A DNA stretch of 64,000 nucleotides from CAVZVW01 sp963778845 (GCA_963778845.1 CAVZVW010000009.1:930001-994000), one strand, 5' to 3'. Positions 16,650-28,813 are shown, counted from the stretch's first letter. The notes: a model not told the origin generated them from the sequence alone. Made by a program: numbers and translations.

Positions 16650-17455
16650 GAGGCCACCGGCGTGGGGGTCATGTCGCTGTTCGAGCTGCCCATCGACGGC
16701 GCGAGGCCCGTCGCAAGGGCCGGGTAGAACGCGACGGCGACGGCGAGCACCAGAGCGACAACGCCGATCGCCCGGCTGAGCCTGGGACCCCAGCTTGCGG
16801 TCTTCTCCAGGAGGACGACGGTGGCGAGGATCACCATCGCGGTCAGGTTCATCAGCCCGACGGCGACGAGCACCGCCATCAGCGCCCAGCAACATGCCAG
16901 GCAGAACGAACCGTGACTCATCCCGACGCGCAGGTCGCGCAGCCGACCGCGGTAGTTGCTGTACCTGAAGAGGAATCCCAGCGGCGACCGGCATCGAGCC
17001 AGGCACCGGGCCTTGATCGGGGTGAGCTGGTAGAGCCCAGCGGCCGTGAAGATGAGCACTCCCAGCGTGGTGGCGGCAGTCGGCCGGGTGCTCACGAGGT
17101 CCTCAGCCAGCCACGCCAGGCCGTAGGCCGGCAGCCCGGCGACAATCCACACCAGTAGGTACCCGGCCGCTAGCTCCGCGATGCGGCGCGCCCGGCGGTC
17201 AGTCAAGGTGCGGGTCCACAGCGCAGCGAACGGCGCGACAGTCGGCAGCATCATCGCGGTCATCATGAGCGCCCACACTGCGAGGAACGCCCCGAGGGAC
17301 AGACCCATCGTGCCCGGCATGTCACCCATGCCACGCGAGACCGCGACCACGCCCACCCACGCCGCGGCAGCCACCATGAACAGCACAGACGCCGGGACAG
17401 TGACGTCGCGCAACGTCGGCGCCGCCGTACCTGGGGCCGGTCGGGTCGCGGTCAC
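16646..17455 (-). CDS. DUF2182 integral membrane protein
   Basis: A 269-residue protein with about six to seven hydrophobic segments and a conserved core including WALMMTAMMLPTVAPFAALW and a Cys/His cluster (RVGMSHGSFCLACCWALM). DUF2182 is described as a predicted metal-binding membrane protein family; no substrate is established. The start is GTG 17455. It sits between two DUF1326 genes, overlapping the downstream one by four bases and lying 12 bases after the upstream one. The membrane Met/Cys/His-rich motif and the cysteine-rich partners suggest handling of a soft metal; this is inference. Confidence 0.85.
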   Translation of the reverse strand: MTATRPAPGTAAPTLRDVTVPASVLFMVAAAAWVGVVAVSRGMGDMPGTMGLSLGAFLAVWALMMTAMMLPTVAPFAALWTRTLTDRRARRIAELAAGYLLVWIVAGLPAYGLAWLAEDLVSTRPTAATTLGVLIFTAAGLYQLTPIKARCLARCRSPLGFLFRYSNYRGRLRDLRVGMSHGSFCLACCWALMAVLVAVGLMNLTAMVILATVVLLEKTASWGPRLSRAIGVVALVLAVAVAFYPALATGLAPSMGSSNSDMTPTPVAS

Positions 17456-17467
17456 TGCCCGTCGCCC

Positions 17468-18077
17468 TCAGTCGGACCAGGCGAAGGGAGCGTTGTGACC
17501 GCTCTTGCCCTCGTGGTCCAGGTCGAGGCCGAACACCGACACCCGGGCGCGGGTCGCCTGCGCCACGGTGAGCGTGGAGTTGGCCGGGTGGAACATCCCG
17601 GTGAGCATCTCGACGTCGCCGTCCGGCAGCAACTGCGGCGGTACGAAGTCCTCAATCTCAATGTCAACCAGGTCGCCCGCCTTGAGTGCGTGGCGCCTTC
17701 CATCATCGATGAAGTCGATCGGGGATGTCTCTATACCGAGCATCTCCGACACGAGCGGCGCCAAGCCCGCCATCGGATCACCGGCCTGACCTCCGAAGAC
17801 GGCTCCCAGGCCGGCCGCCCGCTCCCCTGTCGCGGCAGCGTCCATCACGAGCCCGAGCCGCCAGTTGCCCTCCGCCATGACGGCGGGCGGTCAGCCACAA
17901 CGACGACAGTTCGGTCGCTCATGAATCGCCGTCGATGTCACCGCGCTCGACGTGGAAGGCGAGCACGACCCGGCACCGTTCCCGGTCGGCCGCCTTTGTC
18001 AGACCCGATGTGGTGCAGGGGCACACCATGTCGCACGAGCAGTTCTCAAAGTAGGTCCCGGACAGTTGCCATGACAT
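17468..18077 (-). pseudogene. DUF1326 domain protein, two frameshifts
   Basis: The start ATG 18077 has GGAGG six bases upstream and reads MSWQLSGTYFENCSCDMVC, the DUF1326 N-terminus with its CxC/CPC cysteines. The frame ends early near 17922; a second frame then reads SDRTVVVVADRPP, and from about 17883 a third frame continues MAEGNWRLGLVMDAAATGE and runs to a natural family C-terminus GHNAPFAWSD. Two missing bases would explain this. Repaired length is about 200 residues. It is the first gene of the DUF1326-DUF2182-DUF1326 operon. Sequencing error or genuine decay cannot be separated here. Confidence 0.8.
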
Positions 18078-18483
18078 GAGGGCCTCCGTCACTAGGGTGC
18101 CCTCACAGAGTCCTCGGGTCCCTCTTCCGGGTCAACGGGGTGGGGTGGGTCCGACCTGCTCAGCGTGGACGTTCTCCGGCTCGCCACGTCAGGTCAAAAC
18201 CGCGACGTCTACCCACCCCGGAACCTGAGCACCGGGTCGCAGCCCATCGCGGCCGCCGACCCATACCGAACGACCTACCTGACGCTCTCGAGCGCGTACA
18301 CCGATGACGCCGAAGGCGCGGCGGCGGTTGCGAACAGGGTTCCGAGGACAAGCGCCGTGTAGGAGGCTTCATGACCAAGGCTTCGCGGATCCGGGGCGAC
18401 CCCTCACGCTGGGCGACAGCTGACCTGCATCGTGGGCGGAGCGCGTCGCGGTCATGACGCCTGGTGGCCTTGAGGAGGTTCTC
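18078..18483. other. Divergent intergenic region, no gene seen
   Basis: Lies between the leftward DUF1326 operon and the rightward oxidoreductase, so it should hold both promoters. A 65-codon plus-strand frame at 18165 lacks a ribosome-binding site and family resemblance. No repeat or clear operator was seen. The oxidoreductase Shine-Dalgarno GAGGAGG is at 18472-18478. Confidence 0.5.
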
Positions 18484-20514
18484 GTGGTGACGGACCCGCT
18501 GCTGACACCCTTCCGCCTGAAGGGTCTGACTCTGCGCAACCGGATCGTCAGCACCTCCCACGAGCCGGCGTACAGCGAGGACGGGTTCCCCAAGGACCGC
18601 TACCGGGCCTACCACGTGGAGAAGGCCAAGGGTGGGGTCGGTCTGACGATGATCGGCGGCAGCGCCGTGGTCAGCCGGGACAGTGCCCCGGCCTTCGGCA
18701 ACCTTCAGGTGTGGAAGGACGAGTGCGTCCCCTGGCTGCGTCGGCTCGCCGACGAGGTCCACGACCACGGCGCCGCGGTCATGATCCAGCTGACTCACCT
18801 GGGCCACCGCACGAGCAACTACACCCACGAGTGGATCCCGGCGGTCTCGGCGAGCGCGATCCGTGAGCCGGCGCACCGCGCGTTCGCCAGGGCGGCCGAG
18901 CCGTGGGACCTCGAGCGGATCCGGGACGACTTCGTGCGGGCGGCACGGGCTTGCGAGGGGGCGGGCCTCGACGGCATCGAGCTCATGCTCTACGGGCACT
19001 TCCTCGACGCGTTCTGGACGCCGTACTGGAACCGTCGCGACGACGAGTACGGCGGCTCGTACGACAACCGCATGCGCTACCCGCTCGAGGTGATCCGCGC
19101 CGTCCGAGCAGCGGTCGCCGATGGCTTCCTCGTCGGCGCCCGCGTCTCCTTCGACGAGGAGCGCGAGCCGGGCGTCGGTGTCGAGGAGGCCCTGCGCATC
19201 GGCAGCGACATCACAGCGGCCGGCATCGACTTCATCAGCCTGGTCAGAGGCTCCATCCAGAGCGACACCGCACTCGCCCGCATGATCCCTCCGATGGGCA
19301 CACCAGCATCTCCGCATCTGGAGTTCGCCGGCAGGGTCAGGCGAGAGCTCACCGTGCCCGTGATGCACGCCGCCCGGATCGCGGACGTCGCGACCGCCCG
19401 GTACGCGATCGAAGCGGGCCTGCTCGACCTCGTCGGCATGACCAGGGCCTTGCTCGCCGACCCCTACCTGCCGCTGAAGATCGCGACCGGCCGCGAGGAC
19501 CAGATCCGCCCCTGCGTCGGCGCGAACATGTGCATCGACAGCATCTACACCAGCGGCGCCGCCTCCTGCATCCACAACCCGTCGACCGGCCGCGAGCTCG
19601 AGGTGCCGCACCTGGTCGCCCCGTCCGAGGTGAGACGCCGGATGGCAGTCGTCGGCGGCGGTCCCGCGGGCCTCGAGGCCGCCCGCGTCGCCGGCGAGCG
19701 CGGCCACGACGTGACCCTGTTCGAGGCCAACTCCAGGCTCGGCGGCCAGCTCGCCCTGGCGTCGCTGTCGCCGCGGCGGCGCGACCTGCAAGGCATCGTC
19801 GACTGGCGCGCACACGAGCTGGAACGCCTCGGCGTCAAGGTCCACCTGGACACGTATGTCGAGTCCGACACCCTGGCCGCCGGCGGCTACGACGTCATCA
19901 TCGTTGCCACCGGAGGCCTGCCCGACCGGCCTGACATCCCCGGTGCTCAGCTCCTCGTCGACGGTTGGGACGTGATCTCCGGAGACAAGCACCTCACCGG
20001 ACGGGTCCTGGTCTACGACGACCACGGCGGCAACCAGGCCCTCGACGTCACCGAGACGCTGCTGCGCGCCGGCGCCGATGTCGAGCTGGTCACCCCCGAA
20101 CGGACCGTCTCACCTGACGTCGGCGGGCTCGTCGGCGCCGGCTACTTCATCGCCCTCGCCGAAGGCGGCGTCCGCGTCACCGTGCTGCGCCGGCTGCTGG
20201 CGGTGGCGCGCACCCCAGACGGCCTCCTCGCCACCCTCGGCGCAGAGGGCGCGGCGCGCACCGAGACCCGGCTCGTCGACGCCGTCGTCGTCGAGGCCGG
20301 CACCGTCCCGGTCGCCGACCTGTACGACGAGCTCCTCGCCGGCTCCACCAACTACGGCGAGGTCCGCCTCGAGGACCTCCTCGCGCTGCGACCGCAGACC
20401 GCGGTCCGGAACCCGGCCGGCGACTACCAGCTCTTCCGCATCGGCGACGCCGTCGCCAGCCGCAACGTCCACGCGGCCATGCTTGACGCTGCCCGCCTCG
20501 CGCGGGCCATCTGA
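18484..20514 (+). CDS. Old-yellow-enzyme/FAD fusion oxidoreductase (dienoyl-CoA reductase / TMADH / N-methylproline demethylase-like)
   Basis: About 676 residues. An N-terminal FMN TIM barrel (residues 1-335) contains LRNRIVSTSHEP and the active-site segment YGHFLDAFWTPYWNRRDDEYGGS-like. A cysteine cluster at Cys344, Cys350 and Cys362 is followed by a C-terminal FAD/NAD(P) Rossmann domain with GGGPAG at 391-396. This is the architecture of 2,4-dienoyl-CoA reductase and trimethylamine or N-methylproline dehydrogenases. The usual second cluster cysteine is Ala347 (CVGANMC). The start GTG 18484 follows GAGGAGG by five bases; ATG 18454 is an alternative. The substrate is unknown and no amine or fatty-acid catabolic partner lies nearby. 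Confidence 0.85.
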   Translation: MVTDPLLTPFRLKGLTLRNRIVSTSHEPAYSEDGFPKDRYRAYHVEKAKGGVGLTMIGGSAVVSRDSAPAFGNLQVWKDECVPWLRRLADEVHDHGAAVMIQLTHLGHRTSNYTHEWIPAVSASAIREPAHRAFARAAEPWDLERIRDDFVRAARACEGAGLDGIELMLYGHFLDAFWTPYWNRRDDEYGGSYDNRMRYPLEVIRAVRAAVADGFLVGARVSFDEEREPGVGVEEALRIGSDITAAGIDFISLVRGSIQSDTALARMIPPMGTPASPHLEFAGRVRRELTVPVMHAARIADVATARYAIEAGLLDLVGMTRALLADPYLPLKIATGREDQIRPCVGANMCIDSIYTSGAASCIHNPSTGRELEVPHLVAPSEVRRRMAVVGGGPAGLEAARVAGERGHDVTLFEANSRLGGQLALASLSPRRRDLQGIVDWRAHELERLGVKVHLDTYVESDTLAAGGYDVIIVATGGLPDRPDIPGAQLLVDGWDVISGDKHLTGRVLVYDDHGGNQALDVTETLLRAGADVELVTPERTVSPDVGGLVGAGYFIALAEGGVRVTVLRRLLAVARTPDGLLATLGAEGAARTETRLVDAVVVEAGTVPVADLYDELLAGSTNYGEVRLEDLLALRPQTAVRNPAGDYQLFRIGDAVASRNVHAAMLDAARLARAI

Positions 20515-20596
20515 GTGCGGCGGCGACGCAGGGTTCGGACGCGGCGAGCGCGCTGCCCGCTGAGGACGGGTCAGCCCTCCTGCCCGAGCCGCTGCG

Positions 20597-23374
<2,778 letters not shown>

Positions 23375-23420
23375 CGCCAGTCCTCATCTCGGTCAACGGC
23401 TGCGTGTCCCGTTCGCGCAT

Positions 23421-24323
23421 CTAGAACGGGGTCGGTATGCGGTGCAGGGCCACATCAGGCTCCGAGTACCCCCGGGCGGTCGGCTTGCTGGGCATCTTGA
23501 TGTCTTGGGGCGGGAGCGGCTCGTACGGGATCCGGGTGAGCATGTGGGAGATGATGTTGAGCCGACCGCGCTTCTTGTTGTCGTTGTCCACGACGTACCA
23601 GGGCGCCCATGGGGTGTCGGTGGCTTCGAACATGGCGTCACGAGCCCGGCAGTAGTCGTAGTGGCGGCTGTAGGACTTCAGGTCCGTGGGCGAGAGCTTC
23701 CAGATCTTGCGCGGGTCCTCGATCCGGTTCTCGAGCCGGCGGGTCTGCTCGTCGACGCCGACGTTGAGCCAGTACTTGATCAGGATTATCCCGTTGTCGA
23801 CCATCGCCTTCTCGACGGCAGGGACCTGCTCGATGAACTTCTTGCTCTGGTCCTTCGTGCAGTAGCCCATGACCGGTTCGACGCCGGCGCGGTTGTACCA
23901 GCTGCGGTCGAAGATGGCGACCTCGCCGGCCGCCGGGAAGTGGGTGATGTAGCGCTGGACGTACATCTGCGACTTCTCGCGCTCTGTCGGAGTGGGCAAG
24001 GCGATGTGCTTGAACACCCGAGGGCTCGTCCGCTCGGTGATCCGCCGGATCGTACCGCCCTTGCCCGCCGAGTCCAGGCCCTCGAACACCACACAGATCT
24101 TGGCTCCGGAGGACTTGACCCACTCCTGCATGGCCACCAGCTCCCCCTGCAGGCGACGCATCTCCTTCTCGTACTTCTTGGTCTTCATCTTGGTCTTGAT
24201 ATCGGGCTTGGCGGTCGAGGCCGGGTCCCCCTCAGCGCCGACCGTCGCGGGCGTCGCCACGTCCGATCCGGTCGCGCTGCCAGCCTTCTTGTCCTTCTTG
24301 TCCTTCTTGGACTTCTTACCCAT
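23421..24323 (-). CDS. ppk2: Polyphosphate kinase 2 (PPK2 family)
   Basis: A 300-residue cytosolic kinase that transfers phosphate between polyphosphate and nucleotides. Walker A is GLDSAGKGG (82-90), Walker B/lid IFDRSWYNRAG (137-147) with VMGYCT following, and EDPRKIWKLSPTDL is typical of class I PPK2. The first 60 residues are rich in lysine and Ala/Ser/Thr, an extension not needed for catalysis. The start is ATG 24323 (MGKKSKKDKK), with GAGAGGG nine bases upstream; an ATG nine bases earlier lacks spacing. It precedes the P-type ATPase, suggesting a link between polyphosphate-derived nucleotide and ion transport (inference). Confidence 0.93.
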   Translation of the reverse strand: MGKKSKKDKKDKKAGSATGSDVATPATVGAEGDPASTAKPDIKTKMKTKKYEKEMRRLQGELVAMQEWVKSSGAKICVVFEGLDSAGKGGTIRRITERTSPRVFKHIALPTPTEREKSQMYVQRYITHFPAAGEVAIFDRSWYNRAGVEPVMGYCTKDQSKKFIEQVPAVEKAMVDNGIILIKYWLNVGVDEQTRRLENRIEDPRKIWKLSPTDLKSYSRHYDYCRARDAMFEATDTPWAPWYVVDNDNKKRGRLNIISHMLTRIPYEPLPPQDIKMPSKPTARGYSEPDVALHRIPTPF

Positions 24324-24838
24324 CGGTTCCATCCCTCTCCGGTAGCCACGCGCGTGACCCTGGTTCTCCACCAGGCAGTGCAGGACGGTCACCCGAGCCC
24401 AGCCGGGCGATCTCGTCGGCCGCACTCATCCCGCCGGTCATGCTTTGGACATACTGTCGGTAAGCCGCCCTTCGCGCCTGCACCGCAGGCATCACCTGCC
24501 GAACTTCGCAACGAGTCTTGTCACCTCTGGCTCCCTCCCCAGGTTCCGGGACCTTGACGGGCAGGGACACGGGGACGCCGCCCAGTAGGGCCGACACCAT
24601 AGAGCCTGTCGTCTGAGACGCCCAAGCGGCATCACCCGCCGCGGGTGACATGACCGAGTGGCGCGCGAGGTCGAGCTCGGGGACCACGAGGCCGGCGGCG
24701 GCCGGCTGCCGGCTGATCGTGGCCGGTGCCACCTCGATGTGGTGGTGTTCCGGGTGCCAGGCGCTGGCGTGCCGGCCGGCCGGCCAGACCGGCCCCGTGG
24801 CACGATCGATCACTCACAGTCGTCAGACCGGAGGCTCC
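24324..24838. other. Divergent intergenic region between ppk2 and an unknown gene
   Basis: About 515 bases with no confident gene. A leftward frame (24813 to 24316) would end in a stop overlapping the ppk2 start, but its third-position GC is clearly lower than that of neighbouring genes and it resembles no family I know. The stretch contains GGCC/CCGG-rich inverted segments near 24775-24795. It must hold the ppk2 promoter and that of the rightward gene. Confidence 0.45.
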
Positions 24839-25975
24839 GTGACAGCAGGGCATCTGCCAGCGGTTCGGGTCCGGATGGCCGGCGTTCGGCGGAACTTAGG
24901 CGCCGACGAGTTGTTCATCCTGTTCGCGTCGACGGACCGCTCGGCGGGGCCGGTGGCCGAGATCGCGGCGGTGGAGGCGGCCCGTGACCACGCCAACGAC
25001 GCCGCGGCACCGGAGACCGTCGTCGGGGAGGTGGTCAGCGCCCACCCCCGGGGGCCGGTGGTGCGGCTGAAGTGGACCGGGACCAACGACGAGAACCAGA
25101 AGTGGCTGTCGGACTTCGCCGCCCACCTGGAGGCCGCCGGGTGGGCCGGTAACGTCGGGGTGGTCCGGAACGCGACCTTCCCCGACGAGACCGAACCGGC
25201 CTTCGACAACCCCAAGCTCACCGCCTTCGCCGCCTACACCATGGACCAAGCGCCTGCCTACAACCCGGCGAACTGGGGGGTGATCCCCGAGACCACCCTG
25301 GACATCGCCGGGCACAGCCTGGGCTGGGCCGCCGCCCCCGACGCCCGGATCTACCTGTCCCGAGGCCTGTCCCAGGTCGAGGCCGGTGAGGTGGGCCTGG
25401 CCGACGGCATGGCCTGGGGCGCCCAGCACGGCCACCTCAGCGCCATCACCTACATCCGCCCCCGACCCCTGCTCATCCACCGGGTCGCCCTGGCGGTCCA
25501 CGGGCAGGCCCTCTACCAGGTCTACGACGCCGAGCGCACCTGGCAGCAACAGCTCCACACGATCACTGCGGCCCTGCTGCAGGCACCCGCCCCCCTCGAT
25601 CTCGCCTTCGTGCGGCGCTCCGTCGGCTGGTGCATGTCCTGGATCCAACTCAACCAGGGAACCCCCCCGTTTCCCCACGTCCACGAAGGCCACGTGCGAC
25701 TCAACCGGCACCTCATAGACCGGTTCATCCCCGACGCCCACGGCGTGCAGGTTCTCACCGACTCCCACCTGGAGCGCGCCACCAACCTCGACGGCTGGGA
25801 CATCCAGCCGTTGCCCCACGGCAGACACCTCGTCCAAGCCAAGGACCTGGCCCCCTGGTACGCCGGCACCACACCCGACCCCGACACCCTCCACCAGGCC
25901 CGGGCCGACTTCCGCGACGTCCTTCTCACCCACGAGATCATCGCCGCCAACCCACCACTCGGAACGGCGACCTGA
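24839..25975 (+). CDS. Hypothetical protein, 378 residues, family not recognised
   Basis: A continuous frame with strongly GC-rich third positions typical of real genes here. The start GTG 24839 has GGAGG about five bases upstream. The protein is soluble-looking: no signal peptide, membrane helix or coiled coil. It is rich in His, Trp and Pro, with segments such as GAQHGHLSAITYIRPRP, SVGWCMSWIQLNQGTPP and PHVHEGHVRLNRH. The density of histidines in the second half could indicate metal binding, but no motif is diagnostic. It is a single gene with ppk2 divergent upstream and a small conserved protein 212 bases downstream. I do not assign a function. Confidence 0.75.
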   Translation: MTAGHLPAVRVRMAGVRRNLGADELFILFASTDRSAGPVAEIAAVEAARDHANDAAAPETVVGEVVSAHPRGPVVRLKWTGTNDENQKWLSDFAAHLEAAGWAGNVGVVRNATFPDETEPAFDNPKLTAFAAYTMDQAPAYNPANWGVIPETTLDIAGHSLGWAAAPDARIYLSRGLSQVEAGEVGLADGMAWGAQHGHLSAITYIRPRPLLIHRVALAVHGQALYQVYDAERTWQQQLHTITAALLQAPAPLDLAFVRRSVGWCMSWIQLNQGTPPFPHVHEGHVRLNRHLIDRFIPDAHGVQVLTDSHLERATNLDGWDIQPLPHGRHLVQAKDLAPWYAGTTPDPDTLHQARADFRDVLLTHEIIAANPPLGTAT

Positions 25976-26187
25976 GCTCATCCACGTTGCCTTGTTCGCT
26001 CCTTGACGTGCTCGCCGAAGCGGGGAGCCGGCCTCATTCGGTTCGCGCATCTCATCACCTCAACCACCACAGGTGACGATGCCCGCTCATCACATCTCCT
26101 CCTACGTTTCGAGCGAACCACCGAAGCACGCAACGTGCGCACCGCCGGCTGAGATCCAGCCCAGCGAGCACCAGCAAGGGGAACACC

Positions 26188-26457
26188 ATGAGCGACACGA
26201 CGACCCGCCACCCGCCGGAGCCCGGACAGTACGAGATCCGCACCAAGGGGCACCTCGATCCTCGATGGGCCGCGTGGTTCGACGGACTGAGCCTCACCCG
26301 CGAGATCGACGGCACGACCGTCATCCATGGCCCCGTGCTCGACCAGGCCGCGCTGTACGGCGTGCTGCTCAAGCTGCGCGACCTGGGCGTGCCGCTGGTC
26401 TCGGTCACCCAGGTCGAACCCGACAAGCCCGATCTGCCCAACACCGGTCCCCGATAG
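26188..26457 (+). CDS. Small conserved hypothetical protein (89 residues)
   Basis: Begins at ATG 26188 after AAGGGGAAC. The protein reads YEIRTKGHLDPRWAAWFDGL, then DGTTVIHGPVLDQAALYGVL and LRDLGVPLVSV. Short actinobacterial proteins with this pattern are common and are often annotated only as hypothetical. It has no membrane segment or signal peptide. It lies 27 bases before the DUF4386 gene and shares its direction, so the two are likely co-transcribed. The pattern hints at a small two-strand/one-helix domain; function unknown. Confidence 0.8.
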   Translation: MSDTTTRHPPEPGQYEIRTKGHLDPRWAAWFDGLSLTREIDGTTVIHGPVLDQAALYGVLLKLRDLGVPLVSVTQVEPDKPDLPNTGPR

Positions 26458-26484
26458 CTCGTCCACCCCTGAAGGAGCACCGAC

Positions 26485-27255
26485 ATGGCGAACAACGTCC
26501 GCACCGCACGAACGACCAGGGCCCCCATGGACTCGACGAGGAGGACGGCGCTCGTCGCGGGCATCTTCTACCTGGTCACGTTCATCTCGATCCCCACGCT
26601 GGCCCTCTACGGCAACCTCAAGACCGACCAGAACTGGATCACCGGCTCGGGCGGCAGCTCGGGCGTGCTCTGGGGTGCCTTCTCCGAGGTGATCGTCGCC
26701 TTGGCCGGCATCGGCACGGCCGTCACGCTGTTCCCGGTGGTCAAGCGGCAGAACGAAGGCATGGCGCTCGGCTTCGTCGCGGTTCGCACCCTCGAGGCCG
26801 CCATGATCTTCGTCGGTGTTCTGAGCCTCCTCTCGCTCGTCCACCTGCGACAGGACCTGGGCGCAGCCAGCGGTGCGGACACCGGCGCGCTCGTCACCAC
26901 CGGCGCATCGCTGGTCGCGACCTACAAGGGGACGGCCCTTCTCGGACAGACCCTCATGCCGTGCATGAGCGCGCTCCTGCTGGGGACCTTGATGTACCGA
27001 TCACGCCTCGTGCCGCGTGCCATCCCCCTCATGGGACTCATCGGCGCCCCCCTGCTCATCACCTCCACGATCGCGGCGTTCTTCGGCGTCATCGAGCCGA
27101 TCTCCGCGTGGTCGGCGATCGCGACCCTCCCGGTGGCCCTGTGGGAGCTCTCCCTCGGTATCTGGTTGACGTTCAAGGGTTTCAAGCCCTCAGCCATCAC
27201 CGCCCTCACGGTCGACGTCAACCCCCGGTACGCCGTCAGCGCCACCGTCGCCTGA
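26485..27255 (+). CDS. DUF4386-type membrane protein
   Basis: A 256-residue protein with about six hydrophobic helices beginning at ALVAGIFYLVTFISIPTLAL. The layout matches DUF4386 proteins: an N-terminal TGG/GSGG loop after helix 1, long hydrophobic helices, and a short polar tail. GAAGGAG lies about seven bases before ATG 26485. It follows the small conserved gene by 27 bases and ends just before a strong hairpin terminator at 27261-27300. No biochemical role is established for the family. Confidence 0.75.
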   Translation: MANNVRTARTTRAPMDSTRRTALVAGIFYLVTFISIPTLALYGNLKTDQNWITGSGGSSGVLWGAFSEVIVALAGIGTAVTLFPVVKRQNEGMALGFVAVRTLEAAMIFVGVLSLLSLVHLRQDLGAASGADTGALVTTGASLVATYKGTALLGQTLMPCMSALLLGTLMYRSRLVPRAIPLMGLIGAPLLITSTIAAFFGVIEPISAWSAIATLPVALWELSLGIWLTFKGFKPSAITALTVDVNPRYAVSATVA

Positions 27256-27260
27256 CGCAC

Positions 27261-27300
27261 GAGGAGGCGGCCGGGCCCACCACGGCCCGGCCGTCTCCTC
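27261..27300 (+). terminator. Hairpin terminator after the DUF4386 gene
   Basis: Arms GAGGAGGCGGCCGGGCC (27261-27277) and 27284-27300 pair over 17 positions with one G-T wobble, around a six-base loop CACCAC. It starts five bases after the stop codon. No long T-run follows, as is usual in high-GC actinobacteria. Confidence 0.85.
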
Positions 27301-27444
27301 GTAAGCCGAACGGTGCGCTCGACAGGTCCTCAGCTTCGTGACACCGTCACAGGACGGGCAGCCTCGCATCGACCACCCTACGCAACGCGCGCGTGAGTGC
27401 CTCCTGATGGTCGCCCGACCCCAGGCCGCCGTGAGAAGAGCGCG

Positions 27445-28794
27445 ATGCCCCACCCCACCCACCCCGTGGGCGGCACGCCCGCCGACCTGACGCATCTGCC
27501 TCCGCCCGCCGGGCTGGACGCCATGGGTTACCCCGCAGCCACCGATGCCGCCGTGGACCCTGAGTCACCAATGCCACACCGGGTCGGATGGGGCTTCATC
27601 TGGCTGTACACGTTGGCGTACATGAGCACCTGCCTGGTGTTCCTGGCCCCCGCCTTGGTCACCCTGGCCCTGAAGGTCGACTCGCTCGTGGGGATCAGGC
27701 AGGCGCCGAGGAGCCTGGCACTGGTCACCGGGGTCGGCGCCTTGGTGGCGATGTTCGGCAACCCGTTCTTCGGCAGGATGAGCGACCGCACGTCGTCGGC
27801 GTGGGGGATGCGGCGACCGTGGATGGTCATGGGACTGCTCGGCGGGTCACTCGGCATCCTCATCGTGGCGTTGGCACCCGACATCCCGGTCGTGCTCGTC
27901 GGCTGGTGCATCGCCCAGCTGCTCTTCAACGCACTGCTCGCCGCCGTGGTGGCCGTCCTGCCCGACCAGGTCCCGGCCGATCAGCGCGGCCAGGTCTCCG
28001 GTGTCCTGGGCGTCTGCCTGCCCATCGCGGCGGTGAGCGGCACCTTCCTGGTGCAGCTGTTCACCGGCAACCAGCTCGCGATGTTCATGGTTCCGTGCGC
28101 GATCGGTGGGTTCTTCATCCTGCTCTTCGCGGTCACGCTGAAGGACCGCCGGCTCGACGGGTCGGCGCCGCCGCCCTGGACGCTGCGGGAGCTCCTCAGC
28201 ACGTTCTACGTGGCACCGCGAAAGAGCCCGGACTTCGCGTGGGCCTTCGCCAGCCGGTTCATGTTCGTGATGGCCTACGCCTTCCTGGTCACCTACCAGG
28301 CCTACTACCTGCTGGCCGAGATCGGCAGTGCGAAGGCCGAGGTGCCGCACCAGATCTTCCTCGGCACGCTGGTCCAGTCCGTCGTCCTCGTCGTCGCATC
28401 CCTCGTCGCCGGCAGGCTGTCCGACCGGACGGGCCGGCGGAAGATCTTCGTCCTCACCGCGTCGATCGTGTACGGCCTCGCGCTGTTCGTGGTCGCGATC
28501 GCCAGCGACTTCAATGGGTTCCTCGTCGGCATGGCCGTCGGCGGTCTCGGCTTCGGCATGTACATGGCCGTCGACCTCGCGCTGGTCGTGGACGTGCTGC
28601 CCGACCAGGAGAGCGTCGCCAAGGACCTCGGCGTGCTCAACATCGCCGGCGCCCTGCCCTTCGCCTTGGCGCCAGCGATCGCACCGGCAATCCTGGCACT
28701 CGGCGACGGCAGCTACGGCGTGCTCTACGCGGTCGCGGGAGCCTTCGCGATCGTCGGAGCCCTCGCCATCCTGCCCGTCAAGGGCGTCCGTTGA
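27445..28794 (+). CDS. Major facilitator superfamily transporter
   Basis: A 449-residue protein with about twelve hydrophobic segments. The MFS motif between helices 2 and 3 is seen as GNPFFGRMSDRTSSAWGMRR, and the equivalent in the second half is GRLSDRTGRRK. The first 45 residues are Pro/Ala-rich and cytosolic. I chose ATG 27445 because GAGAAGAG precedes it; the upstream in-frame ATG at 27397 has no site. The substrate is unknown. It lies 19 bases before the MalT-like regulator, which may control it. Confidence 0.88.
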   Translation: MPHPTHPVGGTPADLTHLPPPAGLDAMGYPAATDAAVDPESPMPHRVGWGFIWLYTLAYMSTCLVFLAPALVTLALKVDSLVGIRQAPRSLALVTGVGALVAMFGNPFFGRMSDRTSSAWGMRRPWMVMGLLGGSLGILIVALAPDIPVVLVGWCIAQLLFNALLAAVVAVLPDQVPADQRGQVSGVLGVCLPIAAVSGTFLVQLFTGNQLAMFMVPCAIGGFFILLFAVTLKDRRLDGSAPPPWTLRELLSTFYVAPRKSPDFAWAFASRFMFVMAYAFLVTYQAYYLLAEIGSAKAEVPHQIFLGTLVQSVVLVVASLVAGRLSDRTGRRKIFVLTASIVYGLALFVVAIASDFNGFLVGMAVGGLGFGMYMAVDLALVVDVLPDQESVAKDLGVLNIAGALPFALAPAIAPAILALGDGSYGVLYAVAGAFAIVGALAILPVKGVR

Positions 28795-28813
28795 GCGCTG
28801 AAGTGAGGTGGTG

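Noticed and set aside
18165..18362. 65-codon plus-strand frame between DUF1326 and the oxidoreductase
   Set aside because: No ribosome site, no recognisable sequence, lies in a promoter region.
24316..24813. Leftward 165-codon frame whose stop overlaps the ppk2 start
   Set aside because: Coupling geometry is attractive, but third-position GC is clearly lower than in neighbouring genes, there is no good ribosome site, and no family resemblance is seen.
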